64,000 nt of DNA from Caryophanales bacterium. GTDB lineage: Bacteria; Bacillota; Bacilli; Exiguobacteriales; Exiguobacteriaceae. Shown here piece after piece: positions 43,511 to 52,749 of this stretch (positions are counted from its first letter, which is position 1; each line of letters begins with the position of its first letter). Where the stretch lies: contig CABJAC010000001.1 of the NCBI GenBank assembly GCA_902363455.1, forward strand, positions 1,491,952 through 1,555,951. Reading direction: 5' to 3'. The translations under genes and the position numbers were made by a program. Under the pieces are notes generated by a model that saw only the letters and a list, made by a program, of their open reading frames with translations, made no database searches and was not told where the DNA came from.

Positions 43511-44338
43511 TTAGGTGAATTGCAGAACCGGTCGTGCCAAACGTTGGCGTACCAATCGTCCGTCCGTCGCCAACCGTTCATCCGGATGCTCGCCGAACCA
43601 TTCGAGACTCGCCGTTTTCGCAACCAGTGCCGATTTAAGTTCGTCAAAAAATCGGTCGTAATCAACGATGCCGTCAAATAACGGCACCATACCATCCCGC
43701 GAGCCGCTTGCCGCATACACATTGGCCGGTTCAAAGACGTCGAATTGATCGGCTCGTGCAACCGTCTTCAAGTGAAGGTGTTCGATGACCGGTTCGAGCC
43801 GGCGGTAGGCCGTGACCGGATCGGCACCGGACTCGACGACATGGAGGACGTCGAAGTTCACGCGGCAGGCTGGATGATTGACCTCGTGCAATAACCGCTC
43901 CGTCGACTCGATCGTGTCCGCCGCCGTATTCGGATGGATTTCAAGCAACACCAACTGCTTCGCTTGATCCAAGACTTTACAGACACCGCTCAATTGATAG
44001 ACAAGTCGCGCCCGTTCCGCCTCCGTCAGTTGATGACTCGCCTTGTGACCGGCAAAAATCCGGATGCGCCGGGTTCCGAGCCGCTGGGCGAGGCGAGATA
44101 AGGCTTTCGTTTGTTCAAGCAAGACGGACAGCGGAGCGTCAAACGACAGGTAATGGCTGAGCATGCTGACATGAACCCCGTTTTTTTGCAACAAGGCGAG
44201 GTCTGCTTCCTGTAGATGCTTCGCATGAACACCCCACACATCCATCGCCTCAAACTCGTTTGCTGCGGCAAACCTCACCAACTCATCGAATGACCGTAGA
44301 TGATGCCGGTAGCTGATCGTACAAAGTGCGAGTTGCAT
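43511..44338 (-). CDS. asbF: AsbF, 3-dehydroshikimate dehydratase
   Basis: Makes 3,4-dihydroxybenzoate, the catechol of petrobactin. Xylose-isomerase-like TIM barrel of 275 residues from MQLALCTISYRHH (AGAAGGGG site). Metal-ligand patterns are visible: LLEIHPNTAADTIEST (about 129), NFDVLHVVESGADP and HLHLKTV, followed by FDGIVDYDRFFDEL. The start lies inside the end of asbE (56-base overlap). Last gene of the asbABCDEF operon. Confidence 0.87.
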   Translation of the reverse strand: MQLALCTISYRHHLRSFDELVRFAAANEFEAMDVWGVHAKHLQEADLALLQKNGVHVSMLSHYLSFDAPLSVLLEQTKALSRLAQRLGTRRIRIFAGHKASHQLTEAERARLVYQLSGVCKVLDQAKQLVLLEIHPNTAADTIESTERLLHEVNHPACRVNFDVLHVVESGADPVTAYRRLEPVIEHLHLKTVARADQFDVFEPANVYAASGSRDGMVPLFDGIVDYDRFFDELKSALVAKTASLEWFGEHPDERLATDGRLVRQRLARPVLQFT

Positions 44339-45284
44339 CCGTTTCCCCTTCTTTCTGTTGAAATCGGCTGAACAAATCGACGAGCTGCCGTTTGATGTCA
44401 TCTTCGAGCGTCGTTTGTGCGACGAGCCATTGTTGGATGTCCTGTAAATCTGCCCGATCGCGGGTCATGCTGTATTTGATCGCCCGGTGTTGAGTGATCG
44501 TGTATTGATTGACCAATTGTTCGATTTTGTCACACCAGTCGTCAAAATCAGACGCCGCTAAATCAATGCCCAAGCGTTCATAAAAATAGGCAAAGGCATG
44601 CTCATAAGCATATTTGCGGATGGCGATGACGGGCAGTTGCTTTAACGCCTCCGGCAACTTTTCCGGTCTCGACGCATGGTGTAAGATGACCTGTTCGACC
44701 GCTTCCGTCAATGGATGGTGCCGCTTGAGACCACTCATGAAATACGCGGAGACGGTTTCCTTGTCCGGCAGTTTGACCTGACTCCCGTCAAACCAAAAGC
44801 CGCCGGCGACAGTCGGCTGATCGATGGCCTGAAGAATCCGTGTCCGATCAAATTCGCCTTCATACCGGAAGTCCGGATCAAGCATCTGCCACCTGTCTTC
44901 ATCATCCGTTGGTTCGAGCATCACGTAATGCGGAAAGACCTCGTGATGGAATTTGTTCTCCCGCTCCGGTAACCGGGCAAGGTCGAGCATGACGATGACG
45001 GACTGTTTCGGTCGTTTTGTTTTCATGAACTGTTCCAAAACGGTGAGGTTCGCCGCTTTCGAGCGGGACGGATCGTACCAGGACTGAACGGTGATTCCAT
45101 ACAGCAAGCGGTACCAATCGAGCATCGCTTCATGACTGATATGCGCCGCATGGTGGGACAGGACAAACTCAGACGTCAACGCAAAGTCAGCGTCCCAGAT
45201 GCCAAAGTAGTACGGACGATGGTCGGCGTCCGATCGTTTGATTACTTCACACACACAACTGACGAGACAGTGGACTTTAATCAT
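44283..45284 (-). CDS. asbE: AsbE-like petrobactin biosynthesis protein
   Basis: AsbE transfers 3,4-dihydroxybenzoate from AsbD to spermidine or its citryl derivative. The 333-residue protein has no well-known domain. Position between asbD and asbF and length fit AsbE. Its N-terminal half is rich in Trp/His/Asp (YYFGIWDADFALTSEFVLSH), the C-terminal half helical. AAAGGAGG precedes the ATG, which overlaps the asbD stop by one base. The assignment relies mainly on gene order. Confidence 0.78.
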   Translation of the reverse strand: MIKVHCLVSCVCEVIKRSDADHRPYYFGIWDADFALTSEFVLSHHAAHISHEAMLDWYRLLYGITVQSWYDPSRSKAANLTVLEQFMKTKRPKQSVIVMLDLARLPERENKFHHEVFPHYVMLEPTDDEDRWQMLDPDFRYEGEFDRTRILQAIDQPTVAGGFWFDGSQVKLPDKETVSAYFMSGLKRHHPLTEAVEQVILHHASRPEKLPEALKQLPVIAIRKYAYEHAFAYFYERLGIDLAASDFDDWCDKIEQLVNQYTITQHRAIKYSMTRDRADLQDIQQWLVAQTTLEDDIKRQLVDLFSRFQQKEGETDATRTLYDQLPASSTVIR

Positions 45285-45538
45285 CAGACGACCTCCTTTC
45301 GTGCCAACGATTGCAGCAACTGATCGACCGTCATTTGCGGCAATTGAGCAAGTTGTTCATCAGCCAGGACATACCCGTGTTCGAGTTCCAGATGAACGAG
45401 CAATTGCAGCAACCGCATCGAATCCAGTTGCAGATCGTCCCGGAGCAATTCCTGCCCCGTCACCTCTTGTCGCAAGGTGATCTCAAGCTGTTCCTCGACA
45501 ATCTGACAAAATGACGTGTAATCAAGGAGTGGACTCAT
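45284..45538 (-). CDS. asbD: AsbD, aryl carrier protein
   Basis: Acyl carrier protein of 84 residues. DLQLDSMRLLQLLVHLE contains the phosphopantetheine Ser (Ser40) in its usual DS setting. It would carry 3,4-dihydroxybenzoate from AsbC to AsbE. The start overlaps the asbC stop (ATGA). Confidence 0.88.
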   Translation of the reverse strand: MSPLLDYTSFCQIVEEQLEITLRQEVTGQELLRDDLQLDSMRLLQLLVHLELEHGYVLADEQLAQLPQMTVDQLLQSLARKEVV

Positions 45539-46743
45539 GACGTCACCCCCAGACGAACACGACTGATTTTCCCGTTTGGCAGCTTTTCAATAGCCGGCAC
45601 AAACGCCCAATCCGACGGACATTGATGTGGTGCAAGCTGTTCCCGACAATAGGTCCGCAACGCGTCTTCCGTCACCGAGCTGACGACTTGAACACAGACA
45701 CGTTCACCCTGCAGACGATCCGTCCGTTTGAAGACGACGGCCTCTTCGACATCATCATGACGGAGTAATACATCCTCAACATCCGCCGGATACACCGACA
45801 GACCGGACACATTGATCATTTCGTCGAGACGACTGAAGAACCGCAATTCGCCGGTACTCGTCTGTCCCATTAAATCTTTGGTTCCAATCCACTGTCCTCC
45901 TGCCTTCACCTTTAACTCAGCCGGCTCGTCGATGGTACCGGTCTGGATTGTCAGATGCGGCAACGGATAGCCGATCGCTTGAGCTGATTTCGGAGCAGGA
46001 TGTAAGGCGATGCAGCCGATTTCCGAACAGCCGTACTGTTGCAACAGATGATCCGTTACATCCCGAATCGCTTCAAACCAGACGGTCGGCAAAGTCATTC
46101 CGGAAATCATCACCGCAAACAGCCGTTGCTTAAATTGGCTGAGTAAATAGACGAGTCCCGGTCCAGCATACAAAATGGCGTTCGGATGCGCCTGACAGAC
46201 ATGCAAAATATGCTTCGGTGACAGGTTTTCCAAGATAATCGGTGTCGCTCCGCGCTCAAGTGTCGCCAAGACCCCGCAAATCAATCCGAATGAATGCGAC
46301 GTCGGGCAGGCCACGATGGTTCCGGTCGTCGCTGTTAACGGAAAACGTTGACCATAGGCTGCCAGTTCCTCGTCAATCGAGGCCCACGTCCGGTGAATGA
46401 CTTTCGCGTCGCCGGTCGTGCCGGAGCTGAACTGGATCAATCCGCCCGGTCGAACCGTTGACACTGCCAAACGGATCGGCTGTTGAAAATCGGCATAGAC
46501 CAAATAATCACATCCCGCTTGTTCCGCGAGACGTCTTGCCCCGGCTTCCGGCAAATCCGGATGGAGTGGTACGACCGTCCCGTGCATCTGTTTCATATAG
46601 AGGCAAAACGCGATCCATGCCGCTGTGTCCTTGACGCAGATGGCAACGACGGTCTGTGCGGGATCCGTGAGCCAATTGAGTCGACAGACCGGATGATCGA
46701 TCAGCATCTGTTTCGTGTAAAACGTGTCTTCAATATATAACAT
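45535..46743 (-). CDS. asbC: AsbC, 3,4-dihydroxybenzoate-AMP ligase
   Basis: ANL adenylating enzyme of 402 residues (short for the family, normal for AsbC). P-loop IQFSSGTTGDAKVIHRT (about 119-135), ATP motif YGCSEIGCIALHP, then GELRFFSRLDEMINVSGLSV with the hinge Asp, and the catalytic Lys in LPNGKISRVRLG. It activates 3,4-dihydroxybenzoate and loads AsbD. From MLYIEDTF with GAAAGGAAG upstream; the start overlaps the asbB stop by 14 bases. Confidence 0.88.
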   Translation of the reverse strand: MLYIEDTFYTKQMLIDHPVCRLNWLTDPAQTVVAICVKDTAAWIAFCLYMKQMHGTVVPLHPDLPEAGARRLAEQAGCDYLVYADFQQPIRLAVSTVRPGGLIQFSSGTTGDAKVIHRTWASIDEELAAYGQRFPLTATTGTIVACPTSHSFGLICGVLATLERGATPIILENLSPKHILHVCQAHPNAILYAGPGLVYLLSQFKQRLFAVMISGMTLPTVWFEAIRDVTDHLLQQYGCSEIGCIALHPAPKSAQAIGYPLPHLTIQTGTIDEPAELKVKAGGQWIGTKDLMGQTSTGELRFFSRLDEMINVSGLSVYPADVEDVLLRHDDVEEAVVFKRTDRLQGERVCVQVVSSVTEDALRTYCREQLAPHQCPSDWAFVPAIEKLPNGKISRVRLGVTS

Positions 46744-48376
46744 GCGTTTCGCTTCCTTTCGGTGTTCGTATCTGAAGTGGATTGCGGACAAGATGCCGGC
46801 ACTGCGTCGTGTTGAATTTAAGCGCGAAAAGCGACTCCGTATAAATCGTCGGCGTATCGAGCTGTAACGTTTCCAGACGAGCCGGTGGCAAATTCAGTCC
46901 AGCGAGTATGTCAGCGGTCCATTTAAAAAAGGTGGTCTCGTCGAGCTGATGTGTTTCCTTCAGCTGATGCGACAACTCCGTCAGATGAAAGACAAACACC
47001 GTATCGACGACCAGCTCGCGTAACGCTTCGACCTGGTCCATCTCATAATACAGATTAGTCGTTGAGCGAAAGGCCGGATGCAGCGTGTCAAACATCGGAA
47101 TCTTTTCCGGACGTCGGACAAAGGAACGGACAAATTCAACGCTGTCATGAAAATCCCGTAACATCAGCCGTGTCGGCCAACCGTCCTTCAAGACCAACAA
47201 AGCATTTTGGGCATGCGCCTCCACCGCGATTCCTTCTTCAACGAGCAGCTGGAAGACCGGTTCCAGATAGACGGTCAGAAACTGTTTCAGCCACCGCTCG
47301 TGTCCGTATGATTTGAACCATGGTTCAAGAAACAGAGTCTCGTTCTCTTCGCGGAGAGCAAGTGCCGTCAACGGAATGACCGTTTCGTCCGGTGACACAG
47401 CCGCCAAGACATTGTCACGGTACAAACAGCCGATTCGTCCCGACAAGTTGCCGTCTGTCGTCTCCACGACTTGACTGGCGAATTCCCGGAGCACGGTCAC
47501 CGGCAGTTTTTGCGTCCGGTCGACCAACCAGTCGGACAACACAGGTGCTGCGACGATGTTCGGAACAGTGAATGTCCGTCGCGAGGACGTCTGCATCAAA
47601 TCGAGCGGCAGCTTGATGTGTGGAACAGTCGGCGCGTCCGGTTGAAAGACGGTCCGGATCGACTGCGTTGCTTGAAACAAGGGACCGGCTTCTCCAAGAT
47701 CGATGCCGCCGGACGCGCGGACGTCCGCTTCGACGTGTTGCCATTGCCAGGGGTGGACCGGCAAAACGTGATAACAGGTCGGAACGTCGACTGCAAAACT
47801 TAACTTTTCCTGCAACCGGAGATACGTCTCGTGCCCAAACGTTTGCTCCATCACCCCGTTCATACGTTGTTGATGAACGATCGAAACTGGGACGGCAACA
47901 AAGTGCAACCGGAAACGTTGTCCTGCTTCCGGTCCATAGCGCGAGTGGTCGTCACGCGAAAAGCCAATCCGGGACTTAAAACACGGATGGTACGGGTGCC
48001 CTTCGACCAATGCTTGTTCCAGTTGTTCGTAGGACAAATGCGTCCGCGTGACAATCGGTGTCGGACAATTTTCGGCAAACTGAACCGTCTGTCGCAGTTC
48101 CAACCGCAGCGGCTCCGCGAGTTGAAAACAGTCCATGATATGCTCAAGCGTCGGCGATTGCGCGTGATTTCCCCGCGTCAAGACGACCGTCTCGATGTCG
48201 AGCCAAACGCGGTCAAACGCTCCCCGTCTGCCGTCGACTGTCAGCTCATATGGCGGACGGACAAAACGAAACGTCGTCTGTCCCTGTCGCCGGTGTTCGA
48301 TGAACGGTTCGATCCGTTCAAACAGGATGGCTTCAAGAAGTTGTTTGCAGACACGTCGTTCGTTCGTCGTTCGCAT
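46730..48376 (-). CDS. asbB: AsbB-like NIS siderophore synthetase (IucA/IucC family)
   Basis: NRPS-independent siderophore synthetase of 548 residues. IucA/IucC motifs: GHPYHPCFKSRIGFSRDDHS (about 134-153), LPVHPWQWQHVEADVR (about 205), IKLPLDLMQTSSRRTF and VEAHAQNALLVLKDG, LMLRDFHDSVEF (about 393-421). It condenses the second spermidine-linked arm to the citryl core in the AsbB role, known for B. anthracis. Overlaps asbA by 44 bases. Confidence 0.88.
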   Translation of the reverse strand: MRTTNERRVCKQLLEAILFERIEPFIEHRRQGQTTFRFVRPPYELTVDGRRGAFDRVWLDIETVVLTRGNHAQSPTLEHIMDCFQLAEPLRLELRQTVQFAENCPTPIVTRTHLSYEQLEQALVEGHPYHPCFKSRIGFSRDDHSRYGPEAGQRFRLHFVAVPVSIVHQQRMNGVMEQTFGHETYLRLQEKLSFAVDVPTCYHVLPVHPWQWQHVEADVRASGGIDLGEAGPLFQATQSIRTVFQPDAPTVPHIKLPLDLMQTSSRRTFTVPNIVAAPVLSDWLVDRTQKLPVTVLREFASQVVETTDGNLSGRIGCLYRDNVLAAVSPDETVIPLTALALREENETLFLEPWFKSYGHERWLKQFLTVYLEPVFQLLVEEGIAVEAHAQNALLVLKDGWPTRLMLRDFHDSVEFVRSFVRRPEKIPMFDTLHPAFRSTTNLYYEMDQVEALRELVVDTVFVFHLTELSHQLKETHQLDETTFFKWTADILAGLNLPPARLETLQLDTPTIYTESLFALKFNTTQCRHLVRNPLQIRTPKGSETHVIY

Positions 48377-50060
48377 GGCGGACCTCCCGGTGTAATGGAT
48401 TGTCGATTTCGATGAAGATCACTCGCTCGCCGCTGACTTCGAGTTCGTCGAGCGCATGGAGCCGTGTCAACAAGTTCGCTTTATACGGTAACGTCGGTCG
48501 TGAACGGACATATTCGAGCCAATCCTTGCCGCGTCCCGATAAGATCTGACTTTTTTGATCGCACCACGTTCCGACCCACTTGAGCATCGTTGATTCCACA
48601 AGCAAGCCGTCGCGGTCAAACCGATGAATCAGACCGGCCAAGTGATTCCAGATCATGTAATACGTCAACCGCTCCTGAATCGTCGTCTCGTCGTAGAACA
48701 ATTCCGGTGCTTCTGCCAGGGCGGCTTCGAGATGGATTAGCTGGTTTTTGTTCGAACGGGCGAGATAATAGCCCTGATTATCGCGAAATTGATAGCTGAC
48801 AGGACGCCCTTGTTCAAACCGGATCAGACTGTTTTGTTGGTGCGCTTCGAGCGCAATCCCGTAGTCTTCATACAACTCGACCAAGGTCCCGAGTGTCAGT
48901 TCGATATACGTCTCGAACCAGTCCCGGGCCGCTTGAGGCAACGATTGATCCGCTCGCTTTGACTTCAAGACGAGCGATGCCAAGACGGAAGGTTCTTGAT
49001 CAAGCGGTTCCTGAACGAGTGCCGCGACGTTGATCGCATCATCCTGGGCTTCGCGGTAGATGACTTCAAAGCCGGACTCGTCTGCACCGGTCTGAACCGT
49101 TGCGTATGCCGGATCATGGGTGATCGAAAAGCCGTCCGGAAACGAAATCTGTTCGGCGAGACGCCGCATGACGAGTCCCGCAGTCAGTTCGTGCCGTTTA
49201 TTGACCCGGCGCGAATTGGTGACTTGGACCGGAATCGAAAACTTCAGCATGTGCGACCGATCCGCTTGCAGGACCGTCCGGATCGACGATGTCGCGAAGT
49301 ACGTCGGACCCAGTCGACCGAGATGGCGGAGTTGGTTCGTTCCGAGCAACCGTTGCACGGTCGGTTGCAACAAAAGATGTTGCGCCTGCAAAGGATGCGC
49401 GGGTAACAGGCGTTCTGACGCTGACAGTGCCACCTCTGATCCGAGTTGCTGCCACATCTGTTCGCTGATCCATTGATCCGTCGCACTGGCTTCCGTCAGC
49501 AGGGACTCATTAACCGCAAAATAATCGAGTTGGAACCCGTTCCTGAATTCCGGTGCATACGCGACTTGCTCCCAGTCATGCATGCCGACCCGGCTTTTCG
49601 GCGTCGGGTGGAACCAATGTCCGAACCGGACCGTCTGCTCGTATTCAAGAAACGTCTCAGGATAAAACGGCTCGTTCAGCTCATGCGCAATGACGTGACA
49701 CATACACCGGTGACTGTCGAGGACCCGGTACAATAAATCCGTTACGCCGGGAGCAAGCCGTTGCAGATGTTGGCAACAGGCAATGATGAACGTCAATGGT
49801 GCTTCCTCCGTCCATCCGCAGCTCGTTTGCCGGTAAATCCGTCCGATTTCGTGACGCCCAATCCGTGAACGGTTGCGGATTTCAAGAACGTAGACGGTCC
49901 CGATGTCGATCCGGCAGGCTGTCTCACCAAACCGGACATTCTCTTCGTCTGTTGGAATGAACCATTCAATCATGTCGATTTCACGGAGGTAGCTGTTGCC
50001 GAATGCTTGGAGCGTTGCACGGGTTGCAATCTCTTCAGTTCGTTCTGTTCGTGTCGTCAT
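48333..50060 (-). CDS. asbA: AsbA-like NIS siderophore synthetase (IucA/IucC family)
   Basis: First enzyme of the operon, which adenylates citrate and condenses it with spermidine. The 575 residues from MTTRTERTEE show GHWFHPTPKSRVGMHDWEQV (about 147-166), LPAHPLQAQHLLL, LKFSIPVQVTNSRRVNKRHE and ALEAHQQNSLIRFEQGRP. The ATG has AAAAGGAG at 10-base spacing. A Fur box lies 25 bases upstream. Order asbA-B-C-D-E-F equals that of the Bacillus cereus group. Confidence 0.88.
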   Translation of the reverse strand: MTTRTERTEEIATRATLQAFGNSYLREIDMIEWFIPTDEENVRFGETACRIDIGTVYVLEIRNRSRIGRHEIGRIYRQTSCGWTEEAPLTFIIACCQHLQRLAPGVTDLLYRVLDSHRCMCHVIAHELNEPFYPETFLEYEQTVRFGHWFHPTPKSRVGMHDWEQVAYAPEFRNGFQLDYFAVNESLLTEASATDQWISEQMWQQLGSEVALSASERLLPAHPLQAQHLLLQPTVQRLLGTNQLRHLGRLGPTYFATSSIRTVLQADRSHMLKFSIPVQVTNSRRVNKRHELTAGLVMRRLAEQISFPDGFSITHDPAYATVQTGADESGFEVIYREAQDDAINVAALVQEPLDQEPSVLASLVLKSKRADQSLPQAARDWFETYIELTLGTLVELYEDYGIALEAHQQNSLIRFEQGRPVSYQFRDNQGYYLARSNKNQLIHLEAALAEAPELFYDETTIQERLTYYMIWNHLAGLIHRFDRDGLLVESTMLKWVGTWCDQKSQILSGRGKDWLEYVRSRPTLPYKANLLTRLHALDELEVSGERVIFIEIDNPLHREVRHANDERTTCLQTTS

Positions 50061-50084
50061 GACTGACACACTCCTTTTAATAAT

Positions 50085-50099
50085 TGATAATCATTCTCA
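50085..50099. promoter_or_regulatory. Fur box at asb operon promoter
   Basis: TGATAATCATTCTCA matches the 7-1-7 Fur box TGATAATnATTATCA with one mismatch. It lies 25 bases upstream of the asbA ATG. Confidence 0.8.
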
Positions 50100-50104
50100 C
50101 TCGT

Positions 50105-50139
50105 AAAAAAGAGAAAAACGGGTTTCCCCGTTCTTTCTC
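50105..50139 (-). terminator. Terminator after siderophore-binding protein gene
   Basis: On the minus strand GAGAAAGAACGGG pairs with CCCGTTTTTCTC around GAAA, followed by TTTTTT. It separates the binding-protein transcript from the asb promoter. Confidence 0.8.
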
Positions 50140-50154
50140 CTGCTCTTCATTTGG

Positions 50155-51072
50155 TCATTTCAATAAGACGTCTTCAAGTTCCGTTAATCCCTTTTGTCGT
50201 TCGATTGGATCCCAGAAGCCCCACGTCGTCGACAATTGGTGCACTTGATCTTTTTTGACTGCTGTCAGTCCTTTCCAGACCTTGCCGTTCGTCACTTCAT
50301 CGTAGTACGGTCCACTGTTGAAATACGACAAATCAATGATGTGGTCGGGATTGTATTTCGCCAGTCCTTCGATCGAAATGTTTTCTCCGAAGTCTTTTGG
50401 GAGACCTTTCGTCGGCGTCAGCCCGATATCATCAAACAATAGCGAGTTCGTCGCGTGGTTCGTCAGACCATAGACGCGGATATCTTTTTTGTTGACCGAA
50501 ACCGCCATGAACGTCTCGTCCTTGACGTTTTCCTTGATCCGTTGACCGATGTCTTTTGCTTCTTTGGCCAAGTCATCGATGACTGCTTGTCCTTCTTCTT
50601 TCTTGTTGACCGCTTCCGCGACCTTCAGGTGATCCTCTTTCCAGTCACCACCCACCTCGACGGCGACCGTCGGGATCGTTTTTGCCAGTTTGTCATACAA
50701 CGGTTTGTAACGGTCACTGATGATCAACAGATCCGGATTCAGTTTGACGATTTCTTCCGGATTGATTTCATCCGCGTACGGCAACGCCTTCGTTCCTTTG
50801 AGTTCTTTCGTCAAATGTGGTGGAAACTCATTATCGTACGCCATCACGGCATACGGTTTAACACCGACGGAGACGAGCGACCCTTCCCATGAGACGTGCG
50901 ACAGGACAACCACTTTTTTCGGATCATTCGGAACTTCCGTCTTTCCAAAAATATGTTCAACGGTGTGGACGGCGGCGGCTTTTTTTGTCGGTTGTTCGCT
51001 TGCCTCGCCTCCACAGGCGGCTAATACAACACACGTCGCGAGGACGGATGTGACACTGATGATTTTTTTCAT
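50155..51072 (-). CDS. Iron-siderophore-binding lipoprotein (FeuA/YclQ/FpuA type)
   Basis: Extracellular receptor for a ferric siderophore. Lipobox VVLAACGG (Cys20), then the class-III binding-protein pattern: DPKKVVVLSHVSWEGSLVSV (about 55), LNPDLLIISDRYKPLYDKL (about 112), a long backbone helix, LLFDDIGLTPTKGLPKDFG and LTAVKKDQVHQLSTTWGF. Length is 305. GAGGGGAA precedes the ATG. A perfect Fur box lies 42 bases upstream. With the asb genes beside it, petrobactin is the likely ligand. No permease follows it; the two permeases lie beyond the AraC-type gene on the other strand. Confidence 0.87.
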   Translation of the reverse strand: MKKIISVTSVLATCVVLAACGGEASEQPTKKAAAVHTVEHIFGKTEVPNDPKKVVVLSHVSWEGSLVSVGVKPYAVMAYDNEFPPHLTKELKGTKALPYADEINPEEIVKLNPDLLIISDRYKPLYDKLAKTIPTVAVEVGGDWKEDHLKVAEAVNKKEEGQAVIDDLAKEAKDIGQRIKENVKDETFMAVSVNKKDIRVYGLTNHATNSLLFDDIGLTPTKGLPKDFGENISIEGLAKYNPDHIIDLSYFNSGPYYDEVTNGKVWKGLTAVKKDQVHQLSTTWGFWDPIERQKGLTELEDVLLK

Positions 51073-51113
51073 GTGATTCTTTTTCCCCTCTCACTCTCGT
51101 TCTTCACTAGTAA

Positions 51114-51128
51114 TGATAATCATTATCA
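51114..51128. promoter_or_regulatory. Fur box at siderophore-binding protein promoter
   Basis: TGATAATCATTATCA is a perfect 7-1-7 Fur palindrome, 42 bases upstream of the start codon. Confidence 0.88.
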
Positions 51129-51160
51129 GTTAAGAACGACATGGACGAACCAATCAACTT

Positions 51161-52645
51161 TCATGGACAAATCAAGCGTGGTTCCTTTTCGATGTACTCT
51201 AACAATTGCTTCAGCATATGGGTGCGTCCGAGTGGTCCCCAAGGATCCCAATCGACGCTGTCCGGATAATGGACTTGATGACGCTGGACCGCCTGTAAGC
51301 TCTGCCACGCCGCCTCTTGCTGAATCCGCTCGACATCAACCGGCTGACTCCACAAGATCAACAGGTTTTCGGGATTGACTCGTTGTAACGTCTCCAGCGT
51401 GACACTCTCATAAATGGCTTCCGGTAATCCCGGTGCCGGTGTCAAACCCAAATCATGAAATAAAAAATCGAGCATCGTATGTTGCTTGGTGCCGTATAAC
51501 CGCACCTCGTCCGGTCGAATCCAGACGACGGCCCATGTTCCGGTCTTGTTCCACGCCAAACGTTCCTTGACCGTTTGTTCGAGCGCCGTAATCTGCGCGA
51601 CGATCGGCTCGAGCCGGTCTTCCCGATTCGTCGCGACGGCAATCAGTCGGAGATAATCACTCCAACAGGTTTGATGCGGCAGTTCAAGAACATGGTCCGC
51701 CGGCAACCAGCTGATATCCTGACCCTTCTCTAAACTTGGTGTCTTGATAATCAAATCCAGTGCCGTCGTCTCGAACCATTCCCGCTCAAGCGGTTGATTG
51801 GCGTCGTACAACCGGGTTCCGTCCAGTCCGGTCAAAAACACGGGTAATCCGCTTGCTCCGTATTCCGTCGGATAACTCGGTGCGAGGATCGGTTGCAGAC
51901 CAAGTGCCAACAGATGATCCTGCAACAAGAGGCGGCTCGCAATGCCGATCCGGGGTGTAATCCGTTGTAAAAAATGGGTCGGCGATAGACCGGTCCGCTT
52001 TTTGAAGAGACGGCTGAAATAAAATTCATCCTGCAGTCCCACTTTTTGCGCGATTTGCGCCAACGTCATCTCGTGTGAAGCGAGCATCCATTCCTTTGCC
52101 GTGCGGATCCGCAATTGCGTCACATATTCTTTTGGTGTTGCGTGATACCGCTCTTTGAACAGCCGGTTAAATGTTGGTACCGACATTCCGAGATCAAGCG
52201 CGAGGTCAGACACGGACCGTTGCATCGACAAGTCCTTTAACCAAGCGGCAGTCATTTCCTCAAAAACGTGACTCTCCTGTTCGCGGCTCAATGTCTCAAG
52301 CAATTGATACAGAATTCGTAGTTGAGTCAACCCTTCCTGTTCCGAAGTCGGGCTGACATGGAGTTGCCGTAACCAGTCATTCAGGATGTCTGCGTCTTGC
52401 CGGTACAGCGCACACCGGTGCCCCGTCAACGTCAGGTGATAGAACAAACAGGTCTCTTTCGCAGCCGGCAACACCTCGTCGATTTGTTCAATCCAGACGG
52501 CATCACCCGGGTATAACCGGTGCCGGTTGCTGTATAAAAATCCGCTCCCCGCAACGACGATGACCAGTCCCGGCTTGACGTCCCGCCGGTCGCCTTCAAG
52601 TAACCAATGCTTCTCGATTGGTAACGGTTTGATCTGTAACTCCAT
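51161..52645 (-). CDS. AraC-family regulator fused to siderophore-binding-like domain (Btr-like)
   Basis: A 494-residue activator. It has a small cupin-like N-terminal part, two AraC HTHs at about 145-235 (SVSDLALDLGMSVPTFNRLF; TLAQIAQKVGLQDEFYFSRL) and a C-terminal class-III binding-protein-like domain (about 240-490) without signal peptide, so it is cytoplasmic. FLFHDLGLTPAPGLPEAIYE and LQAVQRHQVHYPDSVDWDPW resemble the same stretches of the adjacent lipoprotein. This is the architecture of Btr, the bacillibactin-responsive activator in Bacillus subtilis, so it probably activates uptake when the ferric siderophore is present. From MELQIK; an upstream in-frame GTG lacks spacing. It is divergent from the permeases. 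Confidence 0.85.
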   Translation of the reverse strand: MELQIKPLPIEKHWLLEGDRRDVKPGLVIVVAGSGFLYSNRHRLYPGDAVWIEQIDEVLPAAKETCLFYHLTLTGHRCALYRQDADILNDWLRQLHVSPTSEQEGLTQLRILYQLLETLSREQESHVFEEMTAAWLKDLSMQRSVSDLALDLGMSVPTFNRLFKERYHATPKEYVTQLRIRTAKEWMLASHEMTLAQIAQKVGLQDEFYFSRLFKKRTGLSPTHFLQRITPRIGIASRLLLQDHLLALGLQPILAPSYPTEYGASGLPVFLTGLDGTRLYDANQPLEREWFETTALDLIIKTPSLEKGQDISWLPADHVLELPHQTCWSDYLRLIAVATNREDRLEPIVAQITALEQTVKERLAWNKTGTWAVVWIRPDEVRLYGTKQHTMLDFLFHDLGLTPAPGLPEAIYESVTLETLQRVNPENLLILWSQPVDVERIQQEAAWQSLQAVQRHQVHYPDSVDWDPWGPLGRTHMLKQLLEYIEKEPRLICP

Positions 52646-52708
52646 CCTGCCCACTCCCTAAAAAAACATTTGACAAAAAATTGGTCTTCGATGTACGTTT
52701 AATCGCGT

Positions 52709-52729
52709 TGATAATGAATCTGATTCTCA
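52709..52729. promoter_or_regulatory. Fur-like hexamer array upstream of the FecCD permeases
   Basis: TGATAATGAATCTGATTCTC holds three adjoining hexamers related to GATAAT. It resembles an imperfect Fur box and lies 21 bases upstream of the permease ATG. It may also overlap a site for the Btr-like regulator. Confidence 0.65.
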
Positions 52730-52749
52730 ATTAAAAAGGAGAGACGTCT

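Noticed and set aside
47831..48415. A 194-residue plus-strand frame opposite asbB
   Set aside because: Antisense to a well-conserved IucA/IucC gene; composition is typical of a shadow.
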